The position numbers and the translations under genes were made by a program. A stretch of DNA of 64,000 bases from Vandiemenella viatica (lineage: Eukaryota; Arthropoda; Insecta; Orthoptera; Morabidae), in NCBI GenBank assembly GCA_031002005.1, contig JARYHS010006903.1:1-64000 (forward strand), written 5' to 3'. Position 1 is the stretch's first letter. Each line of letters starts with the position of its first letter. The notes under the pieces were generated by a model. That model ran no database searches. It was not told the origin of the DNA and was given only the letters and a program-made list of their open reading frames with translations. Positions 10,960 to 23,100 of this stretch are shown here, in pieces.

Positions 10960-12480
10960 AGTTCAAAGAGATAACAAGAATTGGAGAAGAAATACTTATT
11001 CCCCAAAAAATAAAGGAAGCATGGAAACTACGCAATTTATTATGGAGGCGAAAGAGCAAAGGACGCTGAAACGAACAAATCAAAACATAGTTAGAAACAA
11101 GAAGGAATTAGGGAACACTTGAACAACCAAGCAAAAAAATTAATAACAGGAAAGATGGAACGTAAGGATTAGTTTATAAAGAATATTGTGACCCAAAGTG
11201 GATCAGTAAGTAAGGAATCTACAAATTTCTATTGCTACTAAATGAAGGGAAGAGAAAGTATTTAGACAGTTATTAATAAGGAAGTGGGAGAAGTTACGAA
11301 CGACATGGAAAAAGCAGAAATATTAAATGAGAGCTTTAGGGACGATCATTCAGTAATGGGAGGGCAAAAATTAAAGCAGGAGTTTCTACACATTAGTACC
11401 AGTTGGTAGACTAGGAAATTACAAATAAATCGTGGGGTTATCGTGAGGGAACTAAATACCTTAAAATAATTCTCACATTAAAATAAACGAAAAGAAGCTG
11501 GTATAATTAATATTAACACAGACGTATTAAAAACACTAAGATTCGTCACCGTATCGCATCTTCAAATATTAAGCAGACTGAGATGATACTTTCCAATGGA
11601 CTGGAAAAGTGACATAGAAGTACCAGTTTGATAAAAGATAGGGCCGATTTGATTGACCACAGTGATAGGTAATCTGATCGATATCTTAATAAGCAATCAC
11701 ATCAGAAATGGCTGTAAAGAAAGAAACTGATATGTAAATCAGCAACGTGAGTTTAGAAGATGATATTCATGCGTATCTCAGTTTGCGGATTACGTGCAAA
11801 ATATTTCGGATGAGATAGGTATGAGAAACAAATTTGAAAATGTAATACAGGATCTCCTCAACCTCACATGATGACTGAGCCATAAAACGGTGATAAATAA
11901 GGTGAAACTCGTTGTGGTGGATGAAAAAGTGATTTATTGGGTGGAGGTATTCTTCAAACGTGGGGCATACAGAGCCACAGTAGAAAATGTAGTGAAAATA
12001 GCAGTGCCACAAGATAGTGTATTATGACAATTACTTTCATTATTATGATGAATGATTGCATTTATGTGGTATACAGTCCCGAGCTATGGTATTTGCAGAT
12101 GACATAAAGTTATGTAATAGTATTAAATGGGAGACGATTGTGAACTACAGGATTTCAGTCTGGGAACGGCAAAGTGCAATGAAACTGAATGGCAAAAAAA
12201 CTCAGATTATTATGTACACATACAGGAAAATAAAGGCATTGTATTATTGCAAGATGGAGGAGATATTTATTGCTTGCTGCAGACATAAATTTATGATAAC
12301 TTGTTATAAAACTGATAAAGGTGGAAAGGGGAAGTTTATTAGAGAGGATGACGAGGAGATGTACAGAGGAAGTGAAGGAATTCCGATACAATAGCTCGCA
12401 CAGACCACTGAGTATATTGTAGTAATATTATGTGATCTACATTATAGGTATCAAATACAGGAGTTTGTGAAGGTCCTATT
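10960..12480 (+). mobile_element. Heavily decayed LINE ORF2 (same family as 19250-20720)
   Basis: Blocks align by eye with the LINE at 19250-20720 in the same order: 'gaaaaagcagaaatattaa', 'agggacgatcattcagtaatggga', then RT parts. 'FADDIKL' at about 12090-12110 is the Y/F-x-D-D catalytic box. A 112-codon open frame (12056-12394) spans that box but is only a remnant. Many stops and indels interrupt the rest. Group: Jockey/CR1-like non-LTR retrotransposon. Confidence 0.72.
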
Positions 12481-12593
12481 ATTAATTTAATCGACTTTCT
12501 CTGCTACAAATATTTGCTACTAGCGCGTTTATTGCCCGGTGAACTCTTTTAAAAATTTTAACTCGAAACATTAATTAGTAAAGAACTGCTGGC

Positions 12594-12594
<1 letters not shown>

Positions 12595-12635
<41 letters not shown>
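12595..12635. repeat. (TA)n microsatellite
   Basis: About 20 uninterrupted TA units. Confidence 0.97.
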
Positions 12636-12637
<2 letters not shown>

Positions 12638-12998
12638 CCACGGTATTGCATCTTTCCTAACTTGTTATTTAAATAAATCAGTCACCAAAAATTATTAAAG
12701 GATGCTTAAAGAAAATCTAATTGTTACTAGTCAATGATACAACACCATTTTAAAAAAAATTTAAAACGTTCAATACTTGCGTTTTCGCCAACTCGATCAA
12801 CATGTAATGCATATACACTTTCTCGTATAAAACATTTTACACATTTACTTTCCACTCCGACAATGTTTAACACATCAGGAACTTGTGCTCCATATTATTT
12901 CGTACACACTATGAGCGCTATCACCCCTTTCTTCCCCTCTTGTCTATCTGGCAGCTCTCGCCTTACACTAATGCCAACTGTTAACGTTAAAAATTACC
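12636..12998. other. Intergenic, nothing recognised
   Basis: AT-rich. A 177-codon open frame starts at 12734, but it runs on through the SINE and the CA repeat and has no protein features of its own. Confidence 0.5.
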
Positions 12999-13155
12999 AT
13001 TTCCATGGTTTCCCAAATAACTCCAGGCAAATGCCGGAATGCTTCCTTCAAAAGGTCATGGCCGAATTCCTTCCCATTCCTTGCCCCCCATCCTTTCCCG
13101 TCTCTAAAGACCTCGCTGTTAGAGAGACGTTAAGAAGATTAAAAAAAATACCAAT
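12999..13155 (+). repeat. SINE family A, 5'-truncated
   Basis: It begins at the 'ccatttccatggtttccc' block and ends with 'gagagacgttaag' plus an A-run, which is tail subtype 1. The tRNA-like head is missing. Confidence 0.88.
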
Positions 13156-13194
13156 TCAATTAAAACTTTCTAGCTACCCCAACCCCTCACCCCT

Positions 13195-13195
<1 letters not shown>

Positions 13196-13240
<45 letters not shown>

Positions 13241-13242
13241 AC
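13196..13242. repeat. (CA)n microsatellite
   Basis: About 20 CA units with one G interruption near the right end. Confidence 0.97.
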
Positions 13243-13309
13243 ATTAAACACTTTACAATTGTCGTGACGACTTATTTAATTTACAGAGATTACATTAATT
13301 AAATACATA

Positions 13310-13520
13310 TGTTTATAGGTTGATTATGGGTGAAGTGGAAACTCACAAGTTGGAGAGGATGCAAAGGGGGAAACTGGATTCGTTAGTATAAATTGATACA
13401 GGACACAATCAGTAACTGATGTGATAAAGCACCTTAAATGGTAGTCTCTGGAAGACAAGAGGTGGGTGAAAAGAGCACTGTTAGGGTGTAAAGTTTATTG
13501 TAAGGGGACCAATAGTATGT
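13310..13520 (+). mobile_element. LINE 3' fragment
   Basis: Matches the end of the LINE family seen at 225-690 and 19250-20720. Shared words include 'cacaatcagtaactgat', 'gataaa' and 'ggaagacaagaggtgggtgaa'. It has no coding capacity. Confidence 0.6.
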
Positions 13521-14270
13521 GTGAAATTTTTTCATTTCTATTCTCCGGCAGATTATACACGCGGAGCCGGCACAATATCCGAGTTTCAGCAGTGTAGTGC
13601 TAACTCAGCGTCCTTGGACTGACGCCGAGTACCCAGCCAGACTTTGTGCAGGAAATTGTACAGTATGCTGATGTGTTGATTTCGCTTTACACCAATAAGC
13701 ATTACGTTTTACCCTTTCGGCTATTTCTATCTAAATTCCATTAAGTAGGGATGTAACATTAAAAGGTTGCTTCAAACAATTGTGGCCTATTTCGTGTTTA
13801 CGTCTGTAAGAGTAATTACGTCCGCAGACTATTAGACTTTATAATAAACTGGGACTTCTGGTTCAACAACTGTTTCTTATAACAGGTGCACATCATAATA
13901 TCCCGATATACCCTATCTGAAAATTCCCGTCCTCTGTCAAAGACGACGATACTTGTAGGAAACTATGAAACGTGGCACTTCGCTACAATTACATAGCCAC
14001 CACTACCTACAGACACATATAAGTTTCCCAAGGCTTTTCTTTAAATTTACCTGTCCTTTTTACTTAGAATTCTCAAAATTCTTAGTTATGGTCAGAGCTA
14101 GAACTTTTCGAACATCGATGTACATATAAAAATACAGGTGAGCTAATTAGAAGGTAAAATAACAAGAAAGAAACATAATTTGAATATTCCAGGAATTCTG
14201 TAAGTATCTGATTTTATAGTGTTTTGCTGAATTATTATTATTATTATTACTCTGCGATTCACTAAAAGGA
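13521..14270. other. Unassigned sequence
   Basis: No supported ORF or recognised repeat beyond a short (ATT)n run near 14235. The part at 13545-13680 is richer in GC than its flanks but matches nothing I know. Confidence 0.4.
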
Positions 14271-14274
14271 TGTG

Positions 14275-14430
14275 GCGGAGGGTGCATCTATCCGAATGTG
14301 TAATCGTTTGGAAGGGATATATGGGATGTGCAGAAGGCGCCCATGGTCTATTTTAAGGAACCATCATGGCATTCGCCTGGAGCGATCTTGGAAATCCATG
14401 AAGATCCAGATCAGGATGTCCGAGGTGATT
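14275..14430 (-). repeat. Degraded SINE family A fragment
   Basis: The minus strand carries decayed versions of the SINE blocks ('ccagat', 'catggatttcc', 'gatcgctccaggcgaatgcc'). The head and A-tail are not clear. Confidence 0.55.
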
Positions 14431-15404
14431 TATCGTGAACTACTCCTTTATTTTAAATTTGCTCGTAAGGTAAGTACTTCCTATTCGACTCCCTAATCGC
14501 TCCTGGAAAAAATGTGAACAGAAATGAATCGGTTCTGGCCCTGATTTCTCTTATCTTTTATTCGCGGTCATTCGTAGATATGAATGTTCCTGGCATTAAT
14601 ATTTGTTTGCTGTCATTCCCGAAATAAGTCAGTCGTGAAATTTTCAATCAGCTTCTGACGAGAGCAACGCCTTCGGTGTTCCAGGTCTTCCCAAACTAAC
14701 TCCTTCAACATTGTACTTACACTTTCCTTCTAACTATATATATCTGTCACGAATCGGACGGCTCTTCTTTGGACCTTCTCCAATGCCTCCATCAACCACT
14801 TTTGATGGGGACCCCATACAGAACAACAATACTCTAACTGAGGACGCACTAGTGACTCGTAAGCAATCGATTTAACATCCGCTGTGCACTGTTTTAAATT
14901 ATGACCTGGAAATCGGAGTATACGATTTGCTTTCCCCATTACCTTCTCGATATGCTCATTCCACAACAAATTATCACGAATTGTTACCCCTAGGTATTTA
15001 ATGGAATCTATGTACAGTGTCATTAATTATATAGTCGGAGCTAAATGGTGTCACCTTTTTACTTATACGAATGACTTGGCACTTTTAAGCGTTTCACTCC
15101 AACTGCCAGTCTTTACACCAAGCAATTGTTTTCATAATATCGTCTTGTAACAAAAAGCAGTCGTCCAGGCTTTTGATTTCATGATAAATAATAGCATCAT
15201 CGGCAAATAGTCTTTTCTCCCACCTTATTACGTCGCAAAAATCATTAATGTATATGAGAAACAACGGAGGCTCTATCACACTTCCCTGAGGAACCCCGGA
15301 CCTCACTTCGGTAAGTGATGAACGCTCAACGTAAAGATCTGCTCTGCCCATCAGAAAGTCTGCAAACCAGTAGCATATTTGTCTAGATACGCCATAACAT
15401 CGAA

Positions 15405-16179
15405 GTTTCCTATACTATGTTCAGATAGAAAAGGCGGGTCAAGGCCACTCTGCTCTATCCCCACCCCGCTGCCCAAGGCCCTACAGGCGTGGGGGACACA
15501 GCTGCCGCGCATGCGCAAACATTTTCATAAAGTAGGAGGTACGATAAGTTACGTCTAATTTGATAATTTCTTAAGTATAATCGAGCATTTTAACTATCTG
15601 TCGTGACGGAAATGAGTGAATTGTATGCCATAGGAATTGTGTGTTTACCAACTACAATTTCATATGTTAATAAAGATAAAAATTATTTACCTATCAATGA
15701 ATAAAACTTACTGCTTCCAGTCATTATTATCAGTTTTAAAAGTCACGCAAGACATTTCGAGGATTAAATCCAGTTTTTAGATGTGTTTACCAGTGGCTGT
15801 TAATTGTCGAAACACGTTGTTTAAATACTCGCTGCACTGTTATTAACGATACGTCATACACCTGTGCCGTCATTTTTTGCGCTTCCCTAAAAAGATTATT
15901 AGCTTTCTCTTCAGATTTTTCTAGCGTCTTAAAAAAATTATACAAATCAAAAATAATTGTTTTTGACTGTCGCCTAATGTAACACCTATCTGACGCCATT
16001 TCAATTACAGCGTTTTATAACGGTGTATCGGAATAAACCCGACAATACTGCGACAAATTACAATGCCTGTAGGCAGCGCTCTGCTCAGAGGGGAAGGCAT
16101 CTGGAGGAGGTGGTGAGGTGCGGGGCGAGGGGCATATGACCTTGACGCGCCAGATGAGAGCGAACATAGTATAAGAAAC
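15405..16179. mobile_element. 775-bp DNA transposon fragment or MITE with inverted ends
   Basis: The ends are an 18-bp inverted repeat with one mismatch (15405-15422 and 16162-16179, 'gtttcctatactatgttc'). Weaker inverted similarity continues inward around 'ggcgggtcaaggcc' and its counterpart near 16139. It sits inside a LINE RT domain that resumes on both sides. A minus-strand open frame inside (15999-15787) looks like the N-terminus of a transposase. Family and target duplication could not be assigned. Confidence 0.7.
15787..15999 (-). CDS. 70-residue putative DNA-binding N-terminus of a transposase
   Basis: The frame begins 'MASDRCYIRRQSK' and has a basic start, a central Lys/Glu-rich helix and an ending 'VSLITVQRVFK', typical of the recognition helix of a helix-turn-helix. 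Similar '(R)RQSKEII..VYxFF' starts occur in many insect transposon proteins of the Tc1/mariner broad group, and that is the only basis for the call. No catalytic domain follows within the element, so it is a deletion derivative or an internal remnant. Whether it is expressed cannot be seen. Confidence 0.4.
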   Translation of the reverse strand: MASDRCYIRRQSKTIIFDLYNFFKTLEKSEEKANNLFREAQKMTAQVYDVSLITVQRVFKQRVSTINSHW

Positions 16180-16390
16180 CTAGCGTGAGGCACAGTGCTT
16201 TTTTAAAATCTAATTTAACTAAGTCAACCTGGAATTGCTCATCTAAAATACGGCACAAGTCGTGAATTAAAAGTGCAAGTTGTGTTTCGCAGCATCGGCC
16301 ATTTCTGAATCCATGTTGATTTTGATTTAAAAGCTCCCTGTCATTAAAAAACTGAAATATTCCTGAAGACAGGATCCTTTCCCTAGTTCT

Positions 16391-16830
16391 TCAATAATGC
16401 AAGTAATTGCCAGCATATGAGTCGCCTAGCTAAATAATTGTACACGCTGCAGTGAGTTCAAATTTGTCATATTTTATGAGAAGACAGATTTGTATATCTA
16501 CAGATGTGGGATCTATTTGACAGACAGATCAGTAAAATGTGACTTTAATAGAATAATATTAGTAACAATACAACAAATTTAATTGTGATAAAAATAATTA
16601 AGAAATATAAATCACTCTCCATTATGAAAATCGCTGTAACTACGACCGGCCAAAGAGCGAGACCACAGCACGGCGGAGCGGAGCAGCGCTCAGCCGAGCG
16701 TCATATCGTCACCAAGATTCCAGTCCAGGTGATAACAACCACAATTGACCTCCAGCGGGCGTATAGCAGGGCGTGGCAGAGACAACACGACGACCCATTC
16801 CAGTTCTGGCAGTTTTTAAAAAGGTAAGCT
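16391..16830. other. Unassigned; GC-rich patch at 16640-16800
   Basis: No known motif. An open frame at 16585-16827 covers the patch. It may be the leader or LTR side of the gypsy-like relic that follows. Confidence 0.35.
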
Positions 16831-16834
16831 TGCT

Positions 16835-18400
16835 GGCAACATGGCTACTAATCAGGAGGGATGAGAAGTAAATTTACAAGTTGTCATTGATTCCTTAACG
16901 TGGAAATTAGCGGCGCTAGAGGCCAAAGTCTTAAACCTTACTCAGGCAACTAACAATGCTCAAGTTTCTAATAGCAGGGCTTACAATGATGATGAGTTCA
17001 GTTTAATTTGGGGGAAAGCCTAATGAATTAATAAATGAGTTTCTGATGAAACTTGAAGATCGTTTTAAATTAGGAGACTTAAGTAGAAGTGAAAAATCAA
17101 CTCTTTTAAGAACAAAATTAACTAATGAAATATTTGTGATTTACGATGAGGATCGTAAAAATATCGATATACAGCTAGATTCTATCGCGAGCAGTTAAGA
17201 AATATTACAAGGAAGCCAGACAAAGATCTTGATCAGTTCGCGGATTGGATAAATATGATTAACAATAACACATATGGGCTAGGGCATAAACCGAAAAAAA
17301 ACAATGCTTTTGCCTGAACTCATTTGCACAAACAAAATAATTGGTGTTCAGATTCAGGCAGCAGCATTTCCACTATCAAACAGCAGACTCCACATCAATT
17401 GGCTTGACTGCCGACCGACACAGAACAGAAAGCCTCTCTTCTCGTTCGCCGTGCCACATGAAAAACAAAAATTCCAGTAGATCACTCTGCTTTTCTCACT
17501 GGCTCGCATAACTCTTCCCCCTCATCAGGGACACGCTTCATCCCTCGCCGCCAGTTGTAGGAACTGGGCTGGCTGGCATTCCTGCGACCTGTCTCTCACA
17601 CCCTGTCAACAGCGCCCACATGCCAACTGAATTATTCCACATTTATGAATAAGCCTATAGTTTATTAATGTAACTAGCGGCCACAAGACGCGTTCGTTAC
17701 AACCTATTGAACATGTCACGACGCATTAGCTCGTGAAATGTAGGCTGACATGTGATCACAAGGAGACGCCCGCTAGGCAAATATTTCACGTTAAGCGATG
17801 ATTGATATGTTTTGCATGTGACTAAGTAGGGTAAAAAGCGTCGAACTTTTCAAAGAAACCAAGATTTCAGGGAAGTTTTCACGGCGGCAACAATACGTTT
17901 TGGCGTGAACAAAAGAATTTAAAAATGGAAGGGGTGAGCAAAGCCACGGTGTCACCCTCTTGAAAAAGGGTAATCATTGTATTTTCCCGGGCAAATCGTC
18001 AAGTGGAAAATGTCAACAAAAATTAGAGGCAGTGCAGTTTATTAGTTGATTGAGGTGCAGAAGTAACCTTGTTGTCTAAGTGTATTTTTGGAATTAAGAG
18101 ATTACGTCCATTTAGCTGTAAAATTACTAGTTGCTACTGGTTTGGTTGGGAGTAAAGACATTACAGTATTTAGGATGAAGAATATTACCATAGACAACCA
18201 TAGACAATACTACTTATGATACATTAGTTTATGTTGTATCTAAATTAAATTCTTTATATGATGGAATCTTAGGGATTAACTTCCTATCTTCGTACAAAGC
18301 AGTGATTGATGTGGCGAAACAGTCGACTTTTTGCGGAAACACGAGAGTGTAGGCACACTTTCGACTTTACCAGACAAAAAACAGTGCTCTTGTTTAAGAG
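16835..18400 (+). pseudogene. Second gypsy-like relic: gag and protease pieces
   Basis: At about 17003-17180 a broken frame reads like retrotransposon gag ('GGKPNELINEFLMKLEDRF', then 'LSRSEKSTLLRTKL'), and 'DLDQFADWINMINNN' follows at about 17228. Near 18265-18325 the frame 'DGILGINFLSSYKAVID' resembles the second hallmark of retroelement proteases (ILG-D/N-F-L followed by ID). The middle part (17290-18150) is not recognised and includes a GC-rich block at 17390-17700. No RT, integrase or LTR pair was found, so this is a fragment. Confidence 0.5.
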
Positions 18401-19240
18401 AGGGAGTCATGACCCGTTGTTAGCAACTATCCCCACGTATTAGTCCGTCGTTCGTTCAAACAAAGTAGAAAAAAATCCCCAAGCACCAGGAAAGATGTCC
18501 CAATTACAGATAGTTTCGGGTGTATTGAAAATTCTGTAGTTTTGGATTCTAACGAATGCTATGCTAAGAGAATTGTCTTTAATTTGCACACAGTTAACGG
18601 AAGGAAATGTGTTTCCATTATTATAGAAATTTTAGCGGAGAAAATTTAGGGATAGTACGTGGTCTTGTGACTGCATATGTAGAAATATTACTTGAAAAGG
18701 AGCTTGATGTTGATAATAATTCAAATTGAATATGAATACGGGTTCAAGTGAATATGTAAGGAAGGCAAGCAGCAGTCTCACGTAGCACCATACGTGTGCC
18801 ACTGTGCGTGTCATCTTAGTCAGCGGTTTCTGTGGCTGGTGTGCCTGTACTCGCGGTAGCAGCACACAACAGTCGCTGCCACAACGCGTTAGTAGCAGTA
18901 GATACATGGATTATGTACACCACCACTTATCACTTTAACCCCCCCCCCCTCCCATTCATAGTGCTCTCTAAATTCAAATTAGCTGGGGTATTAGTCTAAT
19001 GAATGATGTGGTCAGAAGCTACAGTGCTGTGCTTCATCCTTGTGGATTGGAGTAAACGACAGACTCATTATAAATCAGACCTTTATTAGTAGCATTTTCC
19101 TAATTTATCAACGCCATAACTAGCTGTATCAGACCAACAACTCTCAGGTCACGAAGGACTCATTCCAGTCCACATTTCAAATACATCTTCAAAAGATCAA
19201 TCAATGCAGTTTTGGGTTCATTAAGAGAATTATTGTTACA
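18401..19240. other. Unassigned sequence
   Basis: No supported gene. It contains a poly-C run (about 18940-18955). The antisense frame at 18632-18907 shows no family features. Confidence 0.4.
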
Positions 19241-19249
19241 GGGGGACCA

Positions 19250-20720
19250 CTGACTGGTGCATCTAGAAATTTCTAAGGCTATATTAGGAAACTAAGGGGA
19301 AGGGAGGGTGTTGAGACAATTTTAGGTAAGGATGGAGAGGAAGTTACCGTTGATCTGAAAAAGGCAGAGATTTTAAGTAACTAGTTTAGTGAAACCATTA
19401 GGGACAATGATTCAGAAATGGAAGGGTGTAAAACAGGATAATGAGCTTAATCACGCAATTAGACATCAATAGACTAAGAAAATTTGTGGGTATGATGAGG
19501 GAACGGAAAATGATTTAAAAAACAGCATAAAGGGGCTGGTGTAGATAAAACTACTATGAATGTCTGAAAGATAGCACGATGCGACATTGTACCTTATCTT
19601 GAAACATTATTTGAGACTGGATACTCACTGCTTACCAGAGAACTGAAAAAAATGCGATATTATTACCAGTACATAGAGGAAGAGTGACAAATATAGTCGA
19701 AAATTACAGGTCAATCAATTTGAAATCTGTGGTAGGTAAATTAATTGAGATATTGATATGAAACCACATCAGCAATATAAGTGAGGAGCGTAAGTGGTTT
19801 TCAAGTCGGCAGTATGGCATTAGGGAAGGATGTTCATGCGAATACCAGTTAGTATGATATTTGCAAGATATTTCTGATGAAATGGACGAGGGAGTCCAAA
19901 TTGATTTTGTAGCACTAGATCTTTCAAATGCTTTTGACAGATTGAGACGTAAAATGGTGGTAACTAAAGTAAAAATTATTGGGATGGATAAGAAAGTAAT
20001 TTGCTGGACAGAAGAATTCTTAAAATAAAACAAAAAGGGTAGAAAATGCAGTATCAAAAGAAGTGGAAATGAAAATAGGTGTGCCACAGGGTAGCATATT
20101 AGAACAATTGCTACTCATTATTCTAATAAATCATTGTGTTGATGTTTTACTGTCAGAAGTTTGGCTGTTTGCAGATACATAATGCTATATAGTAGGATCT
20201 AAACGGTAGAGCACTGTGACCAGCTGCAGGGTGATCTGGACAAGATATCTAGCTGGATTGATAAACATGGTATAAATACAAAGAAAAGTCACCTCATTAG
20301 TACACGGATAAAAAACTAAAGGCTGATTATGATTATAAGATGAGGAAAGAATTGCTTATTGAAGACTTGAAATATAAATATCTTGGTATAACATTTGATA
20401 ACAAGCTCAACTGGACAGGGCACATTGGACAGGTAGTAGCAAAAGGTTTCAAAATCCTGCACTTATTGGAGAGAGTGATGAGGGATGTATCAGAGATGTA
20501 AGGGAATTGGGTTACAAAACTTTTGTCATCAAATTGCTTGAATATGGTGGTATAGTATGGGTATCAAATACAAACATACAAGAGTTGGAGGGGGTACAAA
20601 GAAAGGCTGCTAGATACGTCTCTGTAATTACTGCAGAACACAATCAGTAACTGATATGATAAAAGAATTGAAATGGGATTCATTGGATTACAGGAGGAGG
20701 AGTGTACAAGGCGTATACTG
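19250..20720 (+). mobile_element. LINE ORF2 relic (RT), reference copy of this family here
   Basis: Ordered RT motifs are readable in several frames. 'NYRSINLKSVVGKLIE' is at about 19704 and the '(S)RQYGIREGCSCEYQL' block at about 19805. 'DFVALDLSNAFDRLR' at about 19904 holds the first catalytic Asp, and 'GVPQGSILEQ' is at about 20079. The FADD box is decayed ('LFADT') at about 20165. 'LGYKTFVIKLLEYGGIVWVS' is at about 20506 and 'VQRKAARYV' at about 20596. This is the Jockey/CR1 group. Multiple stops and shifts leave it non-functional. The 5' half (endonuclease) is missing. Confidence 0.85.
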
Positions 20721-21970
20721 GTAATGAGGCGTGGAAAGATGTTGGTGTAAGAATAAGGAGTAATGCATTGAAGGGAATAATTGACCATGACCACAAGCTG
20801 GCATTCGATTTCAGGCCCAAGGGTGTGGGAAGATTTTCTTCCATAGGTAAGGGATCGGAGATTGGATTAAGTTACCAACACAAATTATGAATAATTTATC
20901 AAAAATATTAAAAGAATTTAAAATTTAAATTTGTAGAGCGCGAAAGTAGGTGGGTACAGAAAAGAGAATAATGTGGGTGTATAGGGAAATTGTCATCAGA
21001 GCGTACGCTGCATCACAATTAAAATAAATTCGGCTTTACCTAAAAATTATCTGGTAACAGAGATAAAAAGATCATCATCCTGATAAAGAAGAAACTTTAA
21101 GAAAAAAGAAGAAGCATTTCGGGGCCGTATAGTCAATATCAGGCCAGATAGACAACAATCAATAGTCACTCGGCCAGCTAACGGACTTTTGTGCCATCTG
21201 CGGGCACTCAAACTCCATACCACATACACTAGAGATCTATTAAAGTGTGTTGGTACCGCTTAGAGTGTGGCAGCTGTTAGGGCAAGCCACCCAAAGATTA
21301 TTATGCAATAAGGAATAGCAGATTTTCAGACTAAGCTGGTAGACTATGCGCGCCTATTATTTTTAAAAAGATACTATTTAGACTTTGATGTTTCCCATAC
21401 TGAATGGTTTTTGAGGTGCTGTATTTAGAAGTTTATATTTGTGGGGAAAATATGTCGTATCAAGCACAAAGTCTTGCCATTGGAAATTACCAGTAGTACC
21501 AAATCCTAAAAATCAACATCCAGCAGGTACTATCGCAAGAAAATATGAAAAGAAATGCTCTGCAGTCATTTGTGGTCGGATTGCTGAACTTATTTTGCCT
21601 ATCAACGTGAAGAATACTAAGTGGAATAACAGTTAAACAACAAACAAACCCCTCTCACAATCCAGAACGGCCTGTAAGTCAGCTCCTTTTAGAAATTCTG
21701 TCAGTTCCATCGCTCGGCCTGACAGGGCTCGACAAGTGACGACATGCAGAGTAATGAAGCAATTACGGAAAACCTATTTTATGCATTAATTTTCAATTTA
21801 TAATTTCTTTCAACCATTTATTTATCTATTTTATATGAGGAAATAAACTACAACGTGAACAGTTGAATGCTAAAAATTGATAGAGATGTGAATTTTTTAT
21901 CGAATGATTAAATTTGCATTTTACTGCGTATCTAGAGAAACATTGGACCAATAAGAACAAAGTTTCAAAT
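20721..21970. other. Unassigned sequence
   Basis: Small open frames (20702-20890, 21439-21636) have no recognisable domain. No repeat was recognised. The right half is strongly AT-rich. Confidence 0.4.
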
Positions 21971-21974
21971 TTAC

Positions 21975-22690
21975 AAAACAATACAATACAATACAATCAT
22001 TTTCCATTGATTCCAATATAAGAGACTGGCTCTGTGGGATGTGGAAGTTGTCAATTTACAGATAAACAGTTGCATAACAAAATAATAAGTACACCTACTA
22101 GATGTACAGTCGTAGTATACATGGTACATTAAACACTTACATTACAAAATAATACATACACTAGAAGATGTACAGTCATAGCATATATGGTACATAAAAA
22201 AAATCCGTAACAAAATAATACATACACCACAAGATGTACAGTCATAACATATATGGTACCCTAAACAATTACGTAAGAAACTAAATACATACACCAGGAG
22301 ATGTACAGTCATAACATACATGGTAAATTAATTATGTGAACTATATTTACACAAGATACTGGCAGTTATTTTTAAGATACCTTAGAAATAAATTCTTTGA
22401 CAGAGTAGAAGGAGTTGTCAATTAAAAATTCTTTCAATGTTTTCCTGAATTTATTCTTATCATCTACTAGACATTTAATATGTGTTGGGAGCATGTTGAA
22501 GATATGTATCCCTGAATATCGGACCCATGTTAATCAGCACATAAAAATTAATATTTTGTTCAAAATACGTTCATTTTGGTCCAATATGCCGATAAAAAAC
22601 TATTTAAAAGGGCAAAATCATGTTAACTTATTTGACCCAAGTTCTAAAATTCTCAAATCACTCCAGCATCTGGATCTAATAGAGTAATGA
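21975..22690 (-). mobile_element. LINE 3' end with tandem-repeat 3' UTR
   Basis: On the minus strand, 22530-22385 encodes the end of ORF2: 'YSGIQIFNMLPTHIK', then 'KFRKTLKEFLI'. It matches 28255-28073 closely. The 3' UTR that follows holds four tandem units (22087-22330) and ends in a short 'attgt' repeat (about 21978-22000), the kind of simple tail used by CR1/L2-like LINEs. Confidence 0.72.
22087..22330. repeat. Four tandem copies of a ~67-bp unit
   Basis: Each unit carries 'agatgtacagtcatagcata' or a close variant followed by 'atggta' and an AT-rich spacer ending 'aaaataatacatacac'. A related single unit lies at about 27985-28030 in the second copy of this LINE tail. Confidence 0.9.
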
Positions 22691-23050
22691 AAACAGTTTG
22701 TAGTTCACGGGGCAAAATCGTAATAAGTTATTTCGACGTAAATTTCCTCTTATTCCGTTATCATCTTCTTGTGAAGTTATGATATATATGCATAATCCTC
22801 CTCAATTTAATTTTGTCGTATGTTTAGTATTTGGTGTCTGGAGGTATAAATCTTGTTCATCTCTTTACTTATGCTGCTCTAATACCAACGCTATTTCGTT
22901 GTACTACATGCCATACACAACATTTTTACATTTTAAAAGAGTCAATGTATTACACAGTCCAGTCACATTAATGTGACCACCACCTTCTTTCGACGTCAAC
23001 GTGAGATAACCAATCACAGAAGGCAGGTGGCAGCACAATACAGTGGAGTG

Positions 23051-23060
23051 TATATAAAGG
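23051..23060 (+). promoter_or_regulatory. TATA-like box upstream of the transposase
   Basis: 'tatataaagg' lies 50 bp before the transposase ATG, inside the element. The position is plausible for a core promoter, but this rests on sequence only. Confidence 0.45.
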
Positions 23061-23100
23061 ATGTCCTAGGGCATCGGAAAGCATTTCAATCGTTGGCGTA

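Larger units (their letters stand above)
14700..16390 (-). mobile_element. LINE reverse transcriptase relic, split by a TIR element
   Basis: Read on the minus strand from 16390, a 'GFRNGRCCETQL' block (about 16295) and a 'LDFKKA' block (about 16200) are followed by an unrelated insert (15405-16179). RT then resumes with 'SGVPQGSV' at about 15300, 'LFADDAIIY' at about 15190-15215 (catalytic FADD) and 'YLGVTIRDNLLWNEHI' at about 14945-14993. The closing part, at about 14780-14860, is 'YESLVRPQLEYCCSVWGPH'. These are the ordered motifs of Jockey/CR1-group ORF2. It is broken, and no endonuclease domain is seen. Confidence 0.85.

Noticed and set aside
12734..13267. Long open frame of 177 codons
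   Set aside because: It runs through a SINE and a (CA)n repeat, ending in Thr-His repeats; composition artefact with no domain.
22087..22330. Regularly spaced direct repeats resembling a CRISPR array
   Set aside because: The units are tandem, the 'spacers' are diverged copies of each other, and the setting is a LINE 3' UTR in animal DNA.
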